From positions 1 through 37,474 of the forward strand of contig JASGGU010000032.1 of NCBI GenBank assembly GCA_047602645.1: a stretch of DNA of 37,474 nucleotides, written 5' to 3'. The position numbers were made by a program, and so were the translations under genes. Origin of the DNA: JAEYFP01 sp047602645. Lineage in GTDB: Bacteria > Bacillota > Clostridia > Lachnospirales > Lachnospiraceae. Positions 16,126 to 24,807 of this stretch are shown here, in pieces (position 1 is the stretch's first letter; every line of letters begins with the position of its first letter). Below the pieces are notes generated by a model. That model ran no database searches. It had not been told where the DNA came from and saw only the letters and a list, made by a program, of their open reading frames with translations.

Positions 16126-17030
16126 TCAAATATGGAATCTATTTTGCTTATTGGGAACAGGAATGGAATGGAAATAATCTAAAATATATAAAAAAAATAA
16201 AAGAACTGGGATTTGATATTCTGGAAATTTCGTGTGCCGCGCTTAAGAACATTTCCTCAGAGGAGCTTTCAGAATTGAAAAGGACGGCAGCACATTATGG
16301 AATAGGTCTGACAGCGGGGTATGGACCCAGTGCACAGGAAAATCTTGCGAGTGCGAATCCCCAGATTGTTAAAAATGCAATTGCATTCTATACAGATATT
16401 TTAAAGAAACTGGAAGCCTTGGATATCCATACAATTGGCGGAGGTATTTATTCCTATTGGCCTGTTGATTATAGTAAAATAATTGATAAATCCGGAGATT
16501 GGGCGCGCAGTGTGAAAAATGTCAGGACGGTTGCACGAATAGCCGGCGACTGTGGGGTGGACTATTGCTTGGAAGTTTTAAATCGCTTTGAAGGATATTT
16601 GCTTAATACTGCTGCCGAAGCAAAGAAATTTGTTGAGGAGGTTGATACGCCTGCTGTGAAAATCATGTTGGATACATTTCATATGAATATTGAAGAGGAC
16701 AGCATTGCGGATGCTATTTTACTGGCCGGGGACAAGCTGGGGCATTTCCATGTGGGTGAAAATAACCGCCGTTTGCCGGGAAAGGGTGGTTTGAACTGGC
16801 ATGCTGTCGGCTGTGCCCTGCGTTCCATAGGATATGATAAAGCGGTGGTTATGGAACCTTTTGTTAAGTGCGGAGGAACGATTGGTGCTGATATCAAGGT
16901 ATGGAGGGATCTGAGCAGAAACGCATCCGAGGAACAATTGGATCAGGATGCAAGAGGCTCGGCTTCTTTTCTGCGCTATGTTTTCGGTGGACCTAATTCT
17001 GATTACGGGAAAGGTGTGCAGAAAATATGA
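16122..17030 (+). CDS. D-allulose (D-psicose) 3-epimerase
   Basis: 302 residues with near-collinear similarity to the Clostridium cellulolyticum D-psicose 3-epimerase: YGIYFAYWEQEW at the N terminus, GGIYSYWPVDY, CLEVLNRFE, MLDTFHMNIEEDSI, GHFHVGENNR, and MEPFVKCGGTIGADIKVWRD. The metal and catalytic residues are Glu151, Asp184, His210 and Glu245, one position later than in that enzyme. The family interconverts ketoses at C3, best D-allulose and D-fructose, also D-ribulose and D-xylulose, and is manganese or cobalt dependent. The ATG at 16122 overlaps the GH125 stop, with AGGAGGA upstream. Its own stop overlaps the next gene (ATGA), so epimerase and fucose-isomerase-type enzyme are coupled, which suggests successive steps. 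Confidence 0.92.
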   Translation: MIKYGIYFAYWEQEWNGNNLKYIKKIKELGFDILEISCAALKNISSEELSELKRTAAHYGIGLTAGYGPSAQENLASANPQIVKNAIAFYTDILKKLEALDIHTIGGGIYSYWPVDYSKIIDKSGDWARSVKNVRTVARIAGDCGVDYCLEVLNRFEGYLLNTAAEAKKFVEEVDTPAVKIMLDTFHMNIEEDSIADAILLAGDKLGHFHVGENNRRLPGKGGLNWHAVGCALRSIGYDKAVVMEPFVKCGGTIGADIKVWRDLSRNASEEQLDQDARGSASFLRYVFGGPNSDYGKGVQKI

Positions 17031-18796
17031 ATAGATATCCGACAATAGGAATTAGGCCGATCGTGGATGCAAGACGTCTGGGGATCAGGGATGCATTAGA
17101 AGAAAAAACAAGGGAAATGGCTGAAAGGGCCAAAGAGATCATAGAGCAGAATGTGCGATATGCTGACGGGAAACCGGCAAGGGTGGTCATTTATTCCGGC
17201 AGTATTGGAGGTGGTGAAGAGGCGGCTCGCTGTGAGGAAGCGTTTGTGCAGCAGAATGTCTGTGCCACCTTAAGCGTAACACCGAGCTGGTGTTATCCGC
17301 TTGAAACGATTGATACCAATCCTCTGACGGTAAAAGCAATTTGGGGTTTTAACGGAACCCAGAGGCCCGGTGCCGTTTATCTTGCGGCTGCCTTGTCGGC
17401 ACATAATCAAATGGGTCTGCCCGCATTCTCTATTTATGGGAAAAATGTTCAGGATATGGAGGATCAAGAAATCCCGACTGATGTGCAGAAAAAGATAATT
17501 CGGTTTGCAAGCTGTGCAATTGCCGTCGGCCAACTGAGAAACAAGTCCTATGTAAACATTGGATCGGTATCAATGGGAATTATGGGTTCCTATATGGATC
17601 CTTTATTCTATCTGAAATATTTTGGAATCCGGCCTGAATGGGTTGATATGACGGAAATTTTGCGTCGTGAGGCACTTGAAATTTACGATGCTGAGGAATA
17701 TGAAAAAGCCTTGTTCTGGATCCGCGAAAATTGCAGGGAAGGCTGGGACAAGAATGCGGAAGAAATACGGCATACCAGAGAAGAGAAGGACAAAGAATGG
17801 GAGTTTGTTGTAAAATTGACGCTGATCATCCGTGATATCATGATTGGAAATGATAAATTATCAGATCTTGGATGGAAGGAAGAGGCGCTTGGTAAGAATG
17901 CAATTGCCGCCGGATTTCAGGGGCAGCGTTCATGGACTGACTGGAAGCCAAATGGTGACTTTACCGAGGCAATTATGAATTCTACCTTTGACTGGAGAGG
18001 TAAGAGGCAGCCGTTGATTTTGGCTACTGAAAATGATGGTTTAAACGGAATTTCCATGCTGCTTGCCAATCTTTTAACCGGAAAAGCAATAGGTTTTTCC
18101 GATATCAGATGCTATTGGAGCCCGGAAGCCGTAGAACGGGTAACGGGATGGGTACCGGATAAGCTTGCATCGGAGGGTTTTATCCATTTAATTAACTCCG
18201 GCTCTACTTGTCTGGATGCGACAGGTAAAAGCAGAGATGAAAAAGGAACGGCCGTTATGAAGGCCTGGTGGGAGATGACGGAAACGGATATGAAAGCCTG
18301 TCTGGCAGCTACAGATTGGTGTCCCGCAGAATTGTGCCAGTTCCGGGGAGGCGGTTACTCGTCTCACTTTGTGACGGATGCACAAATGCCGCTTACATTA
18401 ATTCGGATGAACCTGACTGACGGGGTAGGGCCGACTCTTCAGATTGCGGAAGGCTGCAGCGTCATTCTGCCTGAAAAGGTGCATGAAAAATTGAACATGC
18501 GAACCGATCCGACTTGGCCGACAACGTGGTTTGTGCCGAGATTAAACGGAGTGGGGCCATTTAAGGATGTGTATGCGGTGATGGCAAATTGGGGTGCTAA
18601 CCACGGAGCCTTTGTACACGGGCATATAGGGGCAGAGCTTATTACGCTGGCTTCCATGCTAAGAATTCCGGTTTCCATGCATAATCTGTCTTCGGACGAT
18701 ATTTTTCGGCCACAGGCCTGGGGTTCATTTGGTACAGATGATCAGCAGGCCGCGGATTATAAAGCGTGCGCATATTATGGGCCGATCTACCAATAA
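17027..18796 (+). CDS. fucI: L-fucose/D-arabinose isomerase family aldose-ketose isomerase
   Basis: 589 residues, full length for FucI. The three manganese ligands of the E. coli enzyme (Glu337, Asp361, His528) are matched at a constant shift: Glu335 in ATENDG, Asp359 in FSDIRCYW and His526 in NHGAFVHGH. Family enzymes convert L-fucose to L-fuculose and D-arabinose to D-ribulose; the relaxed ones also convert D-altrose to D-allulose and L-galactose to L-tagatose. No fuculose kinase or fuculose-phosphate aldolase is present. The gene is instead coupled to a D-allulose 3-epimerase, so D-altrose or D-arabinose is a more consistent substrate than L-fucose. It is the last gene of the operon. The symbol reflects family, not proven substrate. 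Confidence 0.9.
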   Translation: MNRYPTIGIRPIVDARRLGIRDALEEKTREMAERAKEIIEQNVRYADGKPARVVIYSGSIGGGEEAARCEEAFVQQNVCATLSVTPSWCYPLETIDTNPLTVKAIWGFNGTQRPGAVYLAAALSAHNQMGLPAFSIYGKNVQDMEDQEIPTDVQKKIIRFASCAIAVGQLRNKSYVNIGSVSMGIMGSYMDPLFYLKYFGIRPEWVDMTEILRREALEIYDAEEYEKALFWIRENCREGWDKNAEEIRHTREEKDKEWEFVVKLTLIIRDIMIGNDKLSDLGWKEEALGKNAIAAGFQGQRSWTDWKPNGDFTEAIMNSTFDWRGKRQPLILATENDGLNGISMLLANLLTGKAIGFSDIRCYWSPEAVERVTGWVPDKLASEGFIHLINSGSTCLDATGKSRDEKGTAVMKAWWEMTETDMKACLAATDWCPAELCQFRGGGYSSHFVTDAQMPLTLIRMNLTDGVGPTLQIAEGCSVILPEKVHEKLNMRTDPTWPTTWFVPRLNGVGPFKDVYAVMANWGANHGAFVHGHIGAELITLASMLRIPVSMHNLSSDDIFRPQAWGSFGTDDQQAADYKACAYYGPIYQ

Positions 18797-18811
18797 AAGA
18801 ACAAAAGTAAC

Positions 18812-18855
18812 TTGTCTTGCACCTGTAAAAATGATATTGTTTAAAGATACAATAT
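18812..18855 (+). promoter_or_regulatory. Possible promoter and 7-bp inverted repeat before ABC exporter genes
   Basis: TTGTCT (18812-18817), 17 bases, TATTGT (18835-18840) is a modest promoter. ATATTGT (18834-18840) and ACAATAT (18849-18855) form an inverted repeat with an 8-base centre that overlaps the -10, a plausible operator for a repressor of the exporter. Confidence 0.35.
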
Positions 18856-18882
18856 TTGAATTTATGGGGTGTGAGGGATCAG

Positions 18883-20622
18883 ATGAGAGAGAAGGAGCAA
18901 AAGGGGTATGGGGCGGTATTAAGGCGCTTTTTGCAGATTAATGCCGCGTCATTGCCGGGATTCGTTGCAGCCGTGCTGTTTTTGTGCATATCCATGATAT
19001 TGCAGGCAGGAATTTCGCTGTGTACAGGAGAATTGCTGGATTGTGTCAGCACCGGCCGGATGGAACGTTTTTTTCAGGTTGTAGCAGTTCTTTGCTTGCT
19101 GCAGCTGTGGAAGTTGTTTTTCGGTTATCAGGTGAATTACCGTGTCAGCCATTTGAGTGAACTATGTATCCGCCGGATGCGCAGCTATACTTATTCGCGC
19201 ATCAGTGGGGCAAGCATGCGTTGGATGGACAATAAAAAGCTTGGAGATATCATTTCGCGTGTTAACGGGGATTTGAATGCAATGGTGGAGGCAGTTCATA
19301 CGTTTTTGACTTGGGAGATATCGGATCTTGTAAACTTTATTGTCAGTTCTGCCGCATGCTTTATTCTCAACTGGAAACTTTCGCTGATCAGCTTTTGTAT
19401 CATACCGGTAATCGGATATCTGCAGTTTATCTCCGGTAAGCCGATCGCGTCACTTGGACAGAAGCGTTCTGAGGCTGACGGGCAGGTCGGAGCTGTTTTT
19501 ATGGATTTTGTCGGAGGACTTTCCGTATCAAAGGCATTTGGCACTGAACAGGAAATTGAAAAAAAGTTTGAGAAGGAAGTAAACAAATCTGTAAGGGCGA
19601 GTGAAAAATCCTTTGTGATGGAATTCATTTTATTTCCGCTGCAAATGCTGATGAATTTTGCTCCAATGCTCTGCATTATAGGCTTTGGGGCGTATTTTGT
19701 GATGGAAGAACAGCTGACGCTGGGCGGACTGCTTTCCTATATTATGATTGCAAGCGGTGCATTTGGTGCAATCAGCGGACTTTCCTGGCAGGTGCGGGAC
19801 ATTTATAATACAGTTGGGATTGCAAACCGTATTTTTGAAATTTGGGATGTTGAGCAGGAATCAAAGGGCGGCAGTGTGACTGAAAAGGGGACGGGCTTGC
19901 CGGTATGTTTTGAACAGACGGTATTTGGTTACGGCAGCGGGGTAGAGATTCTGCATACTATTAATTTCCGGGTGGAAACGGGAGAACAGGTTGCACTTGT
20001 CGGGGCCTCCGGCTCGGGAAAGTCCACAATTATGAAATTGCTCGCCGGCTTTTATGATCCAAATGACGGAAAGATTATGATTTTCGGACATGAACGAAGA
20101 ACGTGGGACACGGAGGCTCTCAGAAAGCAGATTGCTTATGTGGGGCAGGATGCGTTCCTGTTTCCCGGTACGATTCGCAGCAATGTGCTTTTAGGCAGGG
20201 AGGGTGCCGCAAGTGACGATGCGGACTTTGTACTGAAGGCTGTCGGATTGGGAGAATTGGATGCGGATGCCGAAATCGGCGAACGCGGTGTCATGCTGTC
20301 GGGGGGACAGCGGCAGCGCGTCTGCATCGCCCGTGCGCTTTTAAAGGATGCCTCCCTGATTCTGCTTGATGAGCCGACTTCTGCGCTCGATACAGAATCC
20401 GAATATCAGGTGCAGGAAGCGTTAAGACGCTTGACTGCAGGTAAAACGACAATCATGATTGCACATAGGCTTTCTGCGATTCACAATGTGGACAGGATTA
20501 TTTGTATTGAAAATGGAATGGTTGCAGAACAGGGAACACATGAAGAATTGATGCAGAAAAATGGCGTTTACCGTGCGCTTTATGAAAATCAGATAAAGGA
20601 GGAATCGGGCAATGCGGAATAA
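18883..20622 (+). CDS. ABC exporter half-transporter (membrane + ATPase), subunit 1
   Basis: 579 residues from ATG 18883. The N-terminal half has the six membrane helices of an ABC exporter, with ISRVNGDLNAMVEAV in the first coupling region. The C-terminal half is the ATPase: Walker A GASGSGKST (about residues 374-382), signature LSGGQRQR, Walker B LILLDEPTSALD and H-loop IAHRLS. All catalytic residues are present. The start is chosen by AGGG five bases upstream; the frame is open further upstream without a ribosome site. It overlaps the next half-transporter by 11 bases, so a heterodimer is expected. The substrate is unknown: lipid, drug or peptide. It is adjacent to, but not clearly part of, the quorum-sensing locus. 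Confidence 0.9.
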   Translation: MREKEQKGYGAVLRRFLQINAASLPGFVAAVLFLCISMILQAGISLCTGELLDCVSTGRMERFFQVVAVLCLLQLWKLFFGYQVNYRVSHLSELCIRRMRSYTYSRISGASMRWMDNKKLGDIISRVNGDLNAMVEAVHTFLTWEISDLVNFIVSSAACFILNWKLSLISFCIIPVIGYLQFISGKPIASLGQKRSEADGQVGAVFMDFVGGLSVSKAFGTEQEIEKKFEKEVNKSVRASEKSFVMEFILFPLQMLMNFAPMLCIIGFGAYFVMEEQLTLGGLLSYIMIASGAFGAISGLSWQVRDIYNTVGIANRIFEIWDVEQESKGGSVTEKGTGLPVCFEQTVFGYGSGVEILHTINFRVETGEQVALVGASGSGKSTIMKLLAGFYDPNDGKIMIFGHERRTWDTEALRKQIAYVGQDAFLFPGTIRSNVLLGREGAASDDADFVLKAVGLGELDADAEIGERGVMLSGGQRQRVCIARALLKDASLILLDEPTSALDTESEYQVQEALRRLTAGKTTIMIAHRLSAIHNVDRIICIENGMVAEQGTHEELMQKNGVYRALYENQIKEESGNAE

Positions 20623-22384
20623 AAAAAATCAGGATCGTTATTCTTTTCGTAAGTCCTCATCAATTCTGTTTCGCATGTGGAACTATTGCAGACAGTACCG
20701 GTTCCGGTTTTATACGGGATTTCTCATAGGAAGTCTGGCTCCCCTATTTTTTATTTTCATGGACAGCTATATGCTGAAGGCATTTATTGAGGTATGCATG
20801 AATGGGAACAAGGGGCTCCTGATTTCTACATTGCTGCGTGTTGCTGTGCTCGAATCTGTTGGATTTATCATATTTCCGCTTGCGTTCGGGACGATTTATA
20901 CAACTTATTCCAAAATATCGGGCGTTATAAAAAAAGATATGTTCACGAAAGTTCAGAATCTTCCGGTTGCCTATGTGGAGCATGCTTATTCCGGTGATCT
21001 TGTGAACAGTCTGACAACGGATTTTGATGCGGCGATTCAACTCGTAGCTTATCCGGGAGTCGGGCAGACAAACCCATTCTCTATTATTTTTACAATTTTA
21101 GCAATTGGGGTGATTGTTGTTGTTTCTAATCCGGCATTGGGAATTGCATCAATTCTGTTCAGCACATTTGGTCTGGTACTGATCAATTTCTATGTAAAAC
21201 CGCTTCAGAAAAAAGAGCATCAGGTAAAGGCGGCAACAGGGGAAGCTGCACAGGGAATCATTAATTCCCTTTCGGGTGCGACGGTGTCAAGGATGTATGG
21301 CCTGAACCGGCTCTTAAAAAAACAATATGAAGAAAAAACAGAAGAGATTTATCGCTGCAATGTTTCTCTGATCAGGAGAAAATCAGTGTTATTTTTGTTC
21401 ACGGATCTGCAGGGATTTCTTTCATTTGCCGGAGTGACTGCGATCGGTTTGTTTATGGCTTTTCAGGGGCTTGTTGAAATACCGGTTGTTGTATTTATCG
21501 CAACAATGCAGATGCAGATCGGTCAGCTGATCAGTGAACTGAGTCAGAAGCAAGCCGGTTTGCAGAAGTATATTGTCGGGGCCGAGAGACTGTTTCGTTT
21601 TTTGGATGCAAAGGAGGAACAGAAGCGGACAGATTTGAAAAAAGCAGATTTTGGAAAAGAATATGCAATCGAGATCAGCAATCTGAAATTTGAGTATGAA
21701 GATGGGAACGTATTATTTGACGGCTTTGATCTGAAAATCAGGCAAGGCGAAAAGCTTGCGGTTGTAGGCGGCAGCGGAGGCGGGAAGACAACGCTGTATA
21801 AGCTTTTGCTGGAGTTTGCGGCAAAAAAGGAAGGGCAGATCCGCCTATTTGGAAATGACACCGAGCAGTACAGCGTTCGTACGCTGCGTTCGTTTTTTTC
21901 CTATGTGCCGCAGGACTGTTATTTGTTTAATACGACAATCTATGAGAATGTACGTTTGGGAAGACCGGAGGCCACGGAAGCAGAAATAAAGAAAGCTCTG
22001 GATGATGCCTTTTTGAGTGATTTTATATCTGCATTGCCCGATGGCATGGATACACAGGTCGGCGAGCGCGGGTCGAAGCTGTCCGGGGGACAGAAGCAAA
22101 GGGTTGCAATTGCGCGCGCATTCCTGAAGAATGCACCGATCATTCTGTTGGATGAGGCAACCTCGGCACTGGATTCCAAGTCGGAGCAGGAGGTACAGGA
22201 GGCGCTTGATCATTTGCTGGAGGGCAGAACCGGAGTCGTTATTGCACACCGTATTTCTACGATTGAACACTGCGACCGTATCATCGTAATGGAGGAAGGG
22301 CGTCTGAAGGAGGAGGGTACCCATAGCTCTTTGCTTTCCCAAAACGGCAGGTACCGGCAGCTGTTTGAGATGCAATTTGCATAA
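20612..22384 (+). CDS. ABC exporter half-transporter (membrane + ATPase), subunit 2
   Basis: 590 residues. Six membrane helices in the N-terminal half are followed by an ATPase domain with Walker A GGSGGGKTT (about residues 386-394), signature LSGGQKQR, Walker B IILLDEATSALD and H-loop IAHRIS. Its ATG at 20612 lies inside the end of subunit 1, with AAGGAGGA upstream (about 20596-20603), typical of obligate heterodimers. Unlike many heterodimeric exporters of LmrCD or TM287/288 type, neither half shows a degenerate Walker B glutamate, so both ATP sites look competent. No dedicated peptidase domain is present, so it is not a PCAT-type bacteriocin exporter. There is no clear terminator after it. 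Confidence 0.9.
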   Translation: MRNKKNQDRYSFRKSSSILFRMWNYCRQYRFRFYTGFLIGSLAPLFFIFMDSYMLKAFIEVCMNGNKGLLISTLLRVAVLESVGFIIFPLAFGTIYTTYSKISGVIKKDMFTKVQNLPVAYVEHAYSGDLVNSLTTDFDAAIQLVAYPGVGQTNPFSIIFTILAIGVIVVVSNPALGIASILFSTFGLVLINFYVKPLQKKEHQVKAATGEAAQGIINSLSGATVSRMYGLNRLLKKQYEEKTEEIYRCNVSLIRRKSVLFLFTDLQGFLSFAGVTAIGLFMAFQGLVEIPVVVFIATMQMQIGQLISELSQKQAGLQKYIVGAERLFRFLDAKEEQKRTDLKKADFGKEYAIEISNLKFEYEDGNVLFDGFDLKIRQGEKLAVVGGSGGGKTTLYKLLLEFAAKKEGQIRLFGNDTEQYSVRTLRSFFSYVPQDCYLFNTTIYENVRLGRPEATEAEIKKALDDAFLSDFISALPDGMDTQVGERGSKLSGGQKQRVAIARAFLKNAPIILLDEATSALDSKSEQEVQEALDHLLEGRTGVVIAHRISTIEHCDRIIVMEEGRLKEEGTHSSLLSQNGRYRQLFEMQFA

Positions 22385-22442
22385 TTTGCAAAAAAATCTT
22401 TAAAATCCGCAGATTTTGTAGAAAGGATGCATTCAAGAGGGA

Positions 22443-22471
22443 TTGTCGAATAAGGTAAAATATGGTATTCT
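22443..22471 (+). promoter_or_regulatory. Possible promoter of the regulator-kinase pair
   Basis: TTGTCG (22443-22448), 17 bases, TATTCT (22466-22471). It is a modest match. It lies 54 bases before the response regulator and lacks the tandem LytTR repeats seen at the agrD and secretion promoters. Confidence 0.35.
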
Positions 22472-22524
22472 TATAAAGAGACAGTCAATTGATACTATTT
22501 TAATTATTTGGGGTGGGAAGACAA

Positions 22525-23271
22525 ATGATTGAAATTGCAATTTGCGATGATGAAGAAAAAGATGCGGCGATTATTAATAGTTATGTCAAAGCGCATTTAA
22601 ATAAAGAAAAATTGGACTATACGATTTGCATTTATCGGACGGGCGAGGAACTATTGGATTCAAACAGATATTTTCATATTGTATTTCTGGATATCGCGAT
22701 GGGAAGGGGAATGACAGGAATCCGTGCGGGCCGGGAATTTAGAAACGGAAACAGGAGTACAAAAATTATTTACACAACAAGCTTTCGGCAGTATTTTGAA
22801 CAGGCTTTAAATGACGTACATGCATTTGCATATCTTCAAAAACCAATTCAGAAAGAGGCCCTTATTTTACAGCTAAAAGAAGTCCTTCGCTTTATTAAGG
22901 TGGAAAGTGAGTTTATATTTGTCAATACAATTGAGATTACAAAGAACCCTAATCTCAATGAGTCGAGAAGAAAAATAGATATTAATGTAATTTACTATTT
23001 TGAATATGCAAACCGAAAAATCAAGATACAGACCAGAGATACCCAGTATTGGATTTGCGGACAAATGAAAAATGTAATAGATGATATGCAGGAACATTCA
23101 TTTGAAGAGTGCCATCAGAATTTTTTAGTTAATCTGGCATATGTAGACAGGGTAAAGGCATATGAGCTCTATTTGAAAAACGGAAAAAAAATTCCTATTT
23201 CCCAGAGGAAATCGGCTGAATTCCGAGAAAAGCTGAATAGCTATCTTCAAAGAAGCATGTGGGAGAAATGA
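22525..23271 (+). CDS. LytTR-family response regulator (AgrA-like)
   Basis: 248 residues from ATG 22525. The receiver domain (about 1-118) has the acidic pair Asp8-Asp9, phosphoacceptor Asp56 in VFLDIAMG, and Lys106 in YLQKPI. The C-terminal part (about 140-245) is a LytTR DNA-binding domain, ending in the typical LVNLAYVDRVKAYELYLKNG and IPISQRK segments. Family members bind tandem direct repeats about two helical turns apart. Exactly such repeats (20-bp period) precede agrD at 24711 and the type VII cluster at 28477, so these are its predicted targets. It overlaps the kinase gene as ATGA at 23268-23271. Confidence 0.92.
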   Translation: MIEIAICDDEEKDAAIINSYVKAHLNKEKLDYTICIYRTGEELLDSNRYFHIVFLDIAMGRGMTGIRAGREFRNGNRSTKIIYTTSFRQYFEQALNDVHAFAYLQKPIQKEALILQLKEVLRFIKVESEFIFVNTIEITKNPNLNESRRKIDINVIYYFEYANRKIKIQTRDTQYWICGQMKNVIDDMQEHSFEECHQNFLVNLAYVDRVKAYELYLKNGKKIPISQRKSAEFREKLNSYLQRSMWEK

Positions 23272-24590
23272 TGGAGAATTATTTGTTTTACTTGTTTGGA
23301 ATTGTAATATCCTGTTCGATTACTTCTATTATTATTTTTCAATTCATGGAAGAACGCTACGAACGGTCATATTCAAATAAAATGGGGTATGCTGTATTAA
23401 AGGTGGGAACCTGTCTGGGTATCATGCTCATCAATCTATTAGGGATACCGGTATTAAATATGCTTATTTGGATACTGGTGTTTACTGTCATTGGAATATT
23501 TCTGTACTGCGATTTCGGCAGGAGTTTCATACAAAGAATTTTTGAAGTAATCATTTTGATATTAGTGCTTAGTATCTGTGAGACAGTTGGTATCATCATC
23601 CTGCAGTTTGCATTGTGGAAGTTAAATATAAATAAGATTCAGCCCGAAGTACTGGAATGCATTAAAATGACTTTTTCAAAGCTTGCAATCATCGTTCTGT
23701 ATTATCCACTGATTTCAAGAATATGGAAAAATAATAATCAGGAGAGATTCACACCTGCACAATATATTGTACATTTTGTCATTATTATTTACAGCGTGCT
23801 CAATCTTTCTGTAATTATTGTAGTCGTATCAAATAAAATGGCAGTCAGCTTTGCGGAGAGACTGCTGCTGCTTGTAAATATGCTCTGCATTTTGTTTGCA
23901 GATTTATATTTTTTGTACTTTGTAAAGGTTACCGGAGAGAATGAGCAATTAAAATTAAAGCTAAGCCTTTTAGAGCAGCAATCCGATTTACAGTATGAAT
24001 ATTACAGAGATCAGGAAGAGAAATACAACGAGTCTGTAAAAATATTACATGATGTGAATAAGCATCTGAATATGATAAAGGAAATTTATGAATCGAACAG
24101 AGTAGATGAGGCGCGAAGCTACGCTAATGAAATCGAATGTATATTAAAACCATTGGTTTTGCAGAAATATGTTAGAAATCCGATATTAAATATATTGCTG
24201 AATGATAAAAAGCGGTGTGCTTCCTTACACCAAATTGATTTCAAAATTGAGGCAGGCAGCGCTGATTTGTTATTTATGGAGCCGGTCGAGGTGACCACCG
24301 TATTTGGAAATCTATTGGACAATGCAATAGAAGCATGTGATGGGGTAACGGATAAGAGCAAGTTTATTGACTTAAAATTTGATACCTGCAACAGGATTGT
24401 GGTGATTAACCTTTCGAATTCCTCAAGCGGGACTGTAAAATGGACGGCAGGAATACCGGTGTCCCAAAAAGGAAAAAATCATGGAATCGGACTCCTGAAT
24501 GTGGAACAAGTGATCAAAAAATATAATGGAAATATGAAACTAAAAGAGGAGAGCGGTATTTTCAACTGCAGTATTATTTTTAATCAATAA
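23268..24590 (+). CDS. Peptide-sensing histidine kinase (AgrC-like)
   Basis: 440 residues. The first ~220 residues are hydrophobic, with about six membrane segments, as in AgrC-type receptors for cyclic peptides. A short helical region follows, with phosphoacceptor His261 in ILHDVNKHLNMIKEI. The ATPase domain has N-box TTVFGNLLDNAIEAC and a glycine box GKNHGIGLLNVEQVIKKYNG. The lack of a Pfam-type HisKA consensus is normal for this subgroup. ATG 23268 overlaps the regulator stop. The gene ends in front of a terminator, so sensor and regulator form their own transcript, separate from the signal genes. Confidence 0.92.
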   Translation: MMENYLFYLFGIVISCSITSIIIFQFMEERYERSYSNKMGYAVLKVGTCLGIMLINLLGIPVLNMLIWILVFTVIGIFLYCDFGRSFIQRIFEVIILILVLSICETVGIIILQFALWKLNINKIQPEVLECIKMTFSKLAIIVLYYPLISRIWKNNNQERFTPAQYIVHFVIIIYSVLNLSVIIVVVSNKMAVSFAERLLLLVNMLCILFADLYFLYFVKVTGENEQLKLKLSLLEQQSDLQYEYYRDQEEKYNESVKILHDVNKHLNMIKEIYESNRVDEARSYANEIECILKPLVLQKYVRNPILNILLNDKKRCASLHQIDFKIEAGSADLLFMEPVEVTTVFGNLLDNAIEACDGVTDKSKFIDLKFDTCNRIVVINLSNSSSGTVKWTAGIPVSQKGKNHGIGLLNVEQVIKKYNGNMKLKEESGIFNCSIIFNQ

Positions 24591-24613
24591 TAGAAACAAA
24601 GAGAAATTTTGAG

Positions 24614-24682
24614 CTGTTACAACATCAACTTTATGAAAAATATAATTATTTTCATGAATTTAATGTTGTAATAGTTTTTTTT
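24614..24682 (+). terminator. Terminator after the AgrC-like kinase gene
   Basis: CTGTTACAACAT (24614-24625) pairs with ATGTTGTAATAG (24663-24674), with an inner ATGAAAA/TTTTCAT stem, followed by eight T (24675-24682). It insulates the quorum promoter just downstream. A related hairpin sits at the matching place before the secretion promoter. Confidence 0.8.
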
Positions 24683-24700
24683 ATACTTAAAATTAATGTA

Positions 24701-24784
24701 AAATTTAATAAATTCTGTCAGTTATACAAAAATTCTGTCAGTTATGCAAAAGCTATTGAATTTTAAAAATTGATATTAGATAAT
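24701..24784 (+). promoter_or_regulatory. LytTR-controlled promoter of agrD (tandem repeats + -35/-10)
   Basis: The tandem repeat is AATTCTGTCAGTTATACAAA (24711-24730) followed by a 19/20 copy (24731-24750). CAGTTAT is the AgrA-like core in each. The -35 TTGAAT (24756-24761), 17 bases and -10 GATAAT (24779-24784) follow. Bases 24701-24750 are identical to 28467-28516. The leader would be only about 17 bases, with the ribosome site AAGGAGGG at its 5' end. Confidence 0.85.
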
Positions 24785-24807
24785 TAAAAAAAGGAGGGTT
24801 CTATAAC

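Noticed and set aside
22385..22440. AAAATCT/AGATTTT inverted repeat after the exporter genes as a terminator
   Set aside because: The stem is only 7 A/T-rich pairs and is not followed by a T-run.
24711..24750. Tandem 20-bp repeat considered as a CRISPR remnant or iteron
   Set aside because: There are only two units with no spacers. They are placed directly before a -35/-10 pair and repeated before another operon, next to a LytTR regulator, so a regulator site is the better explanation.
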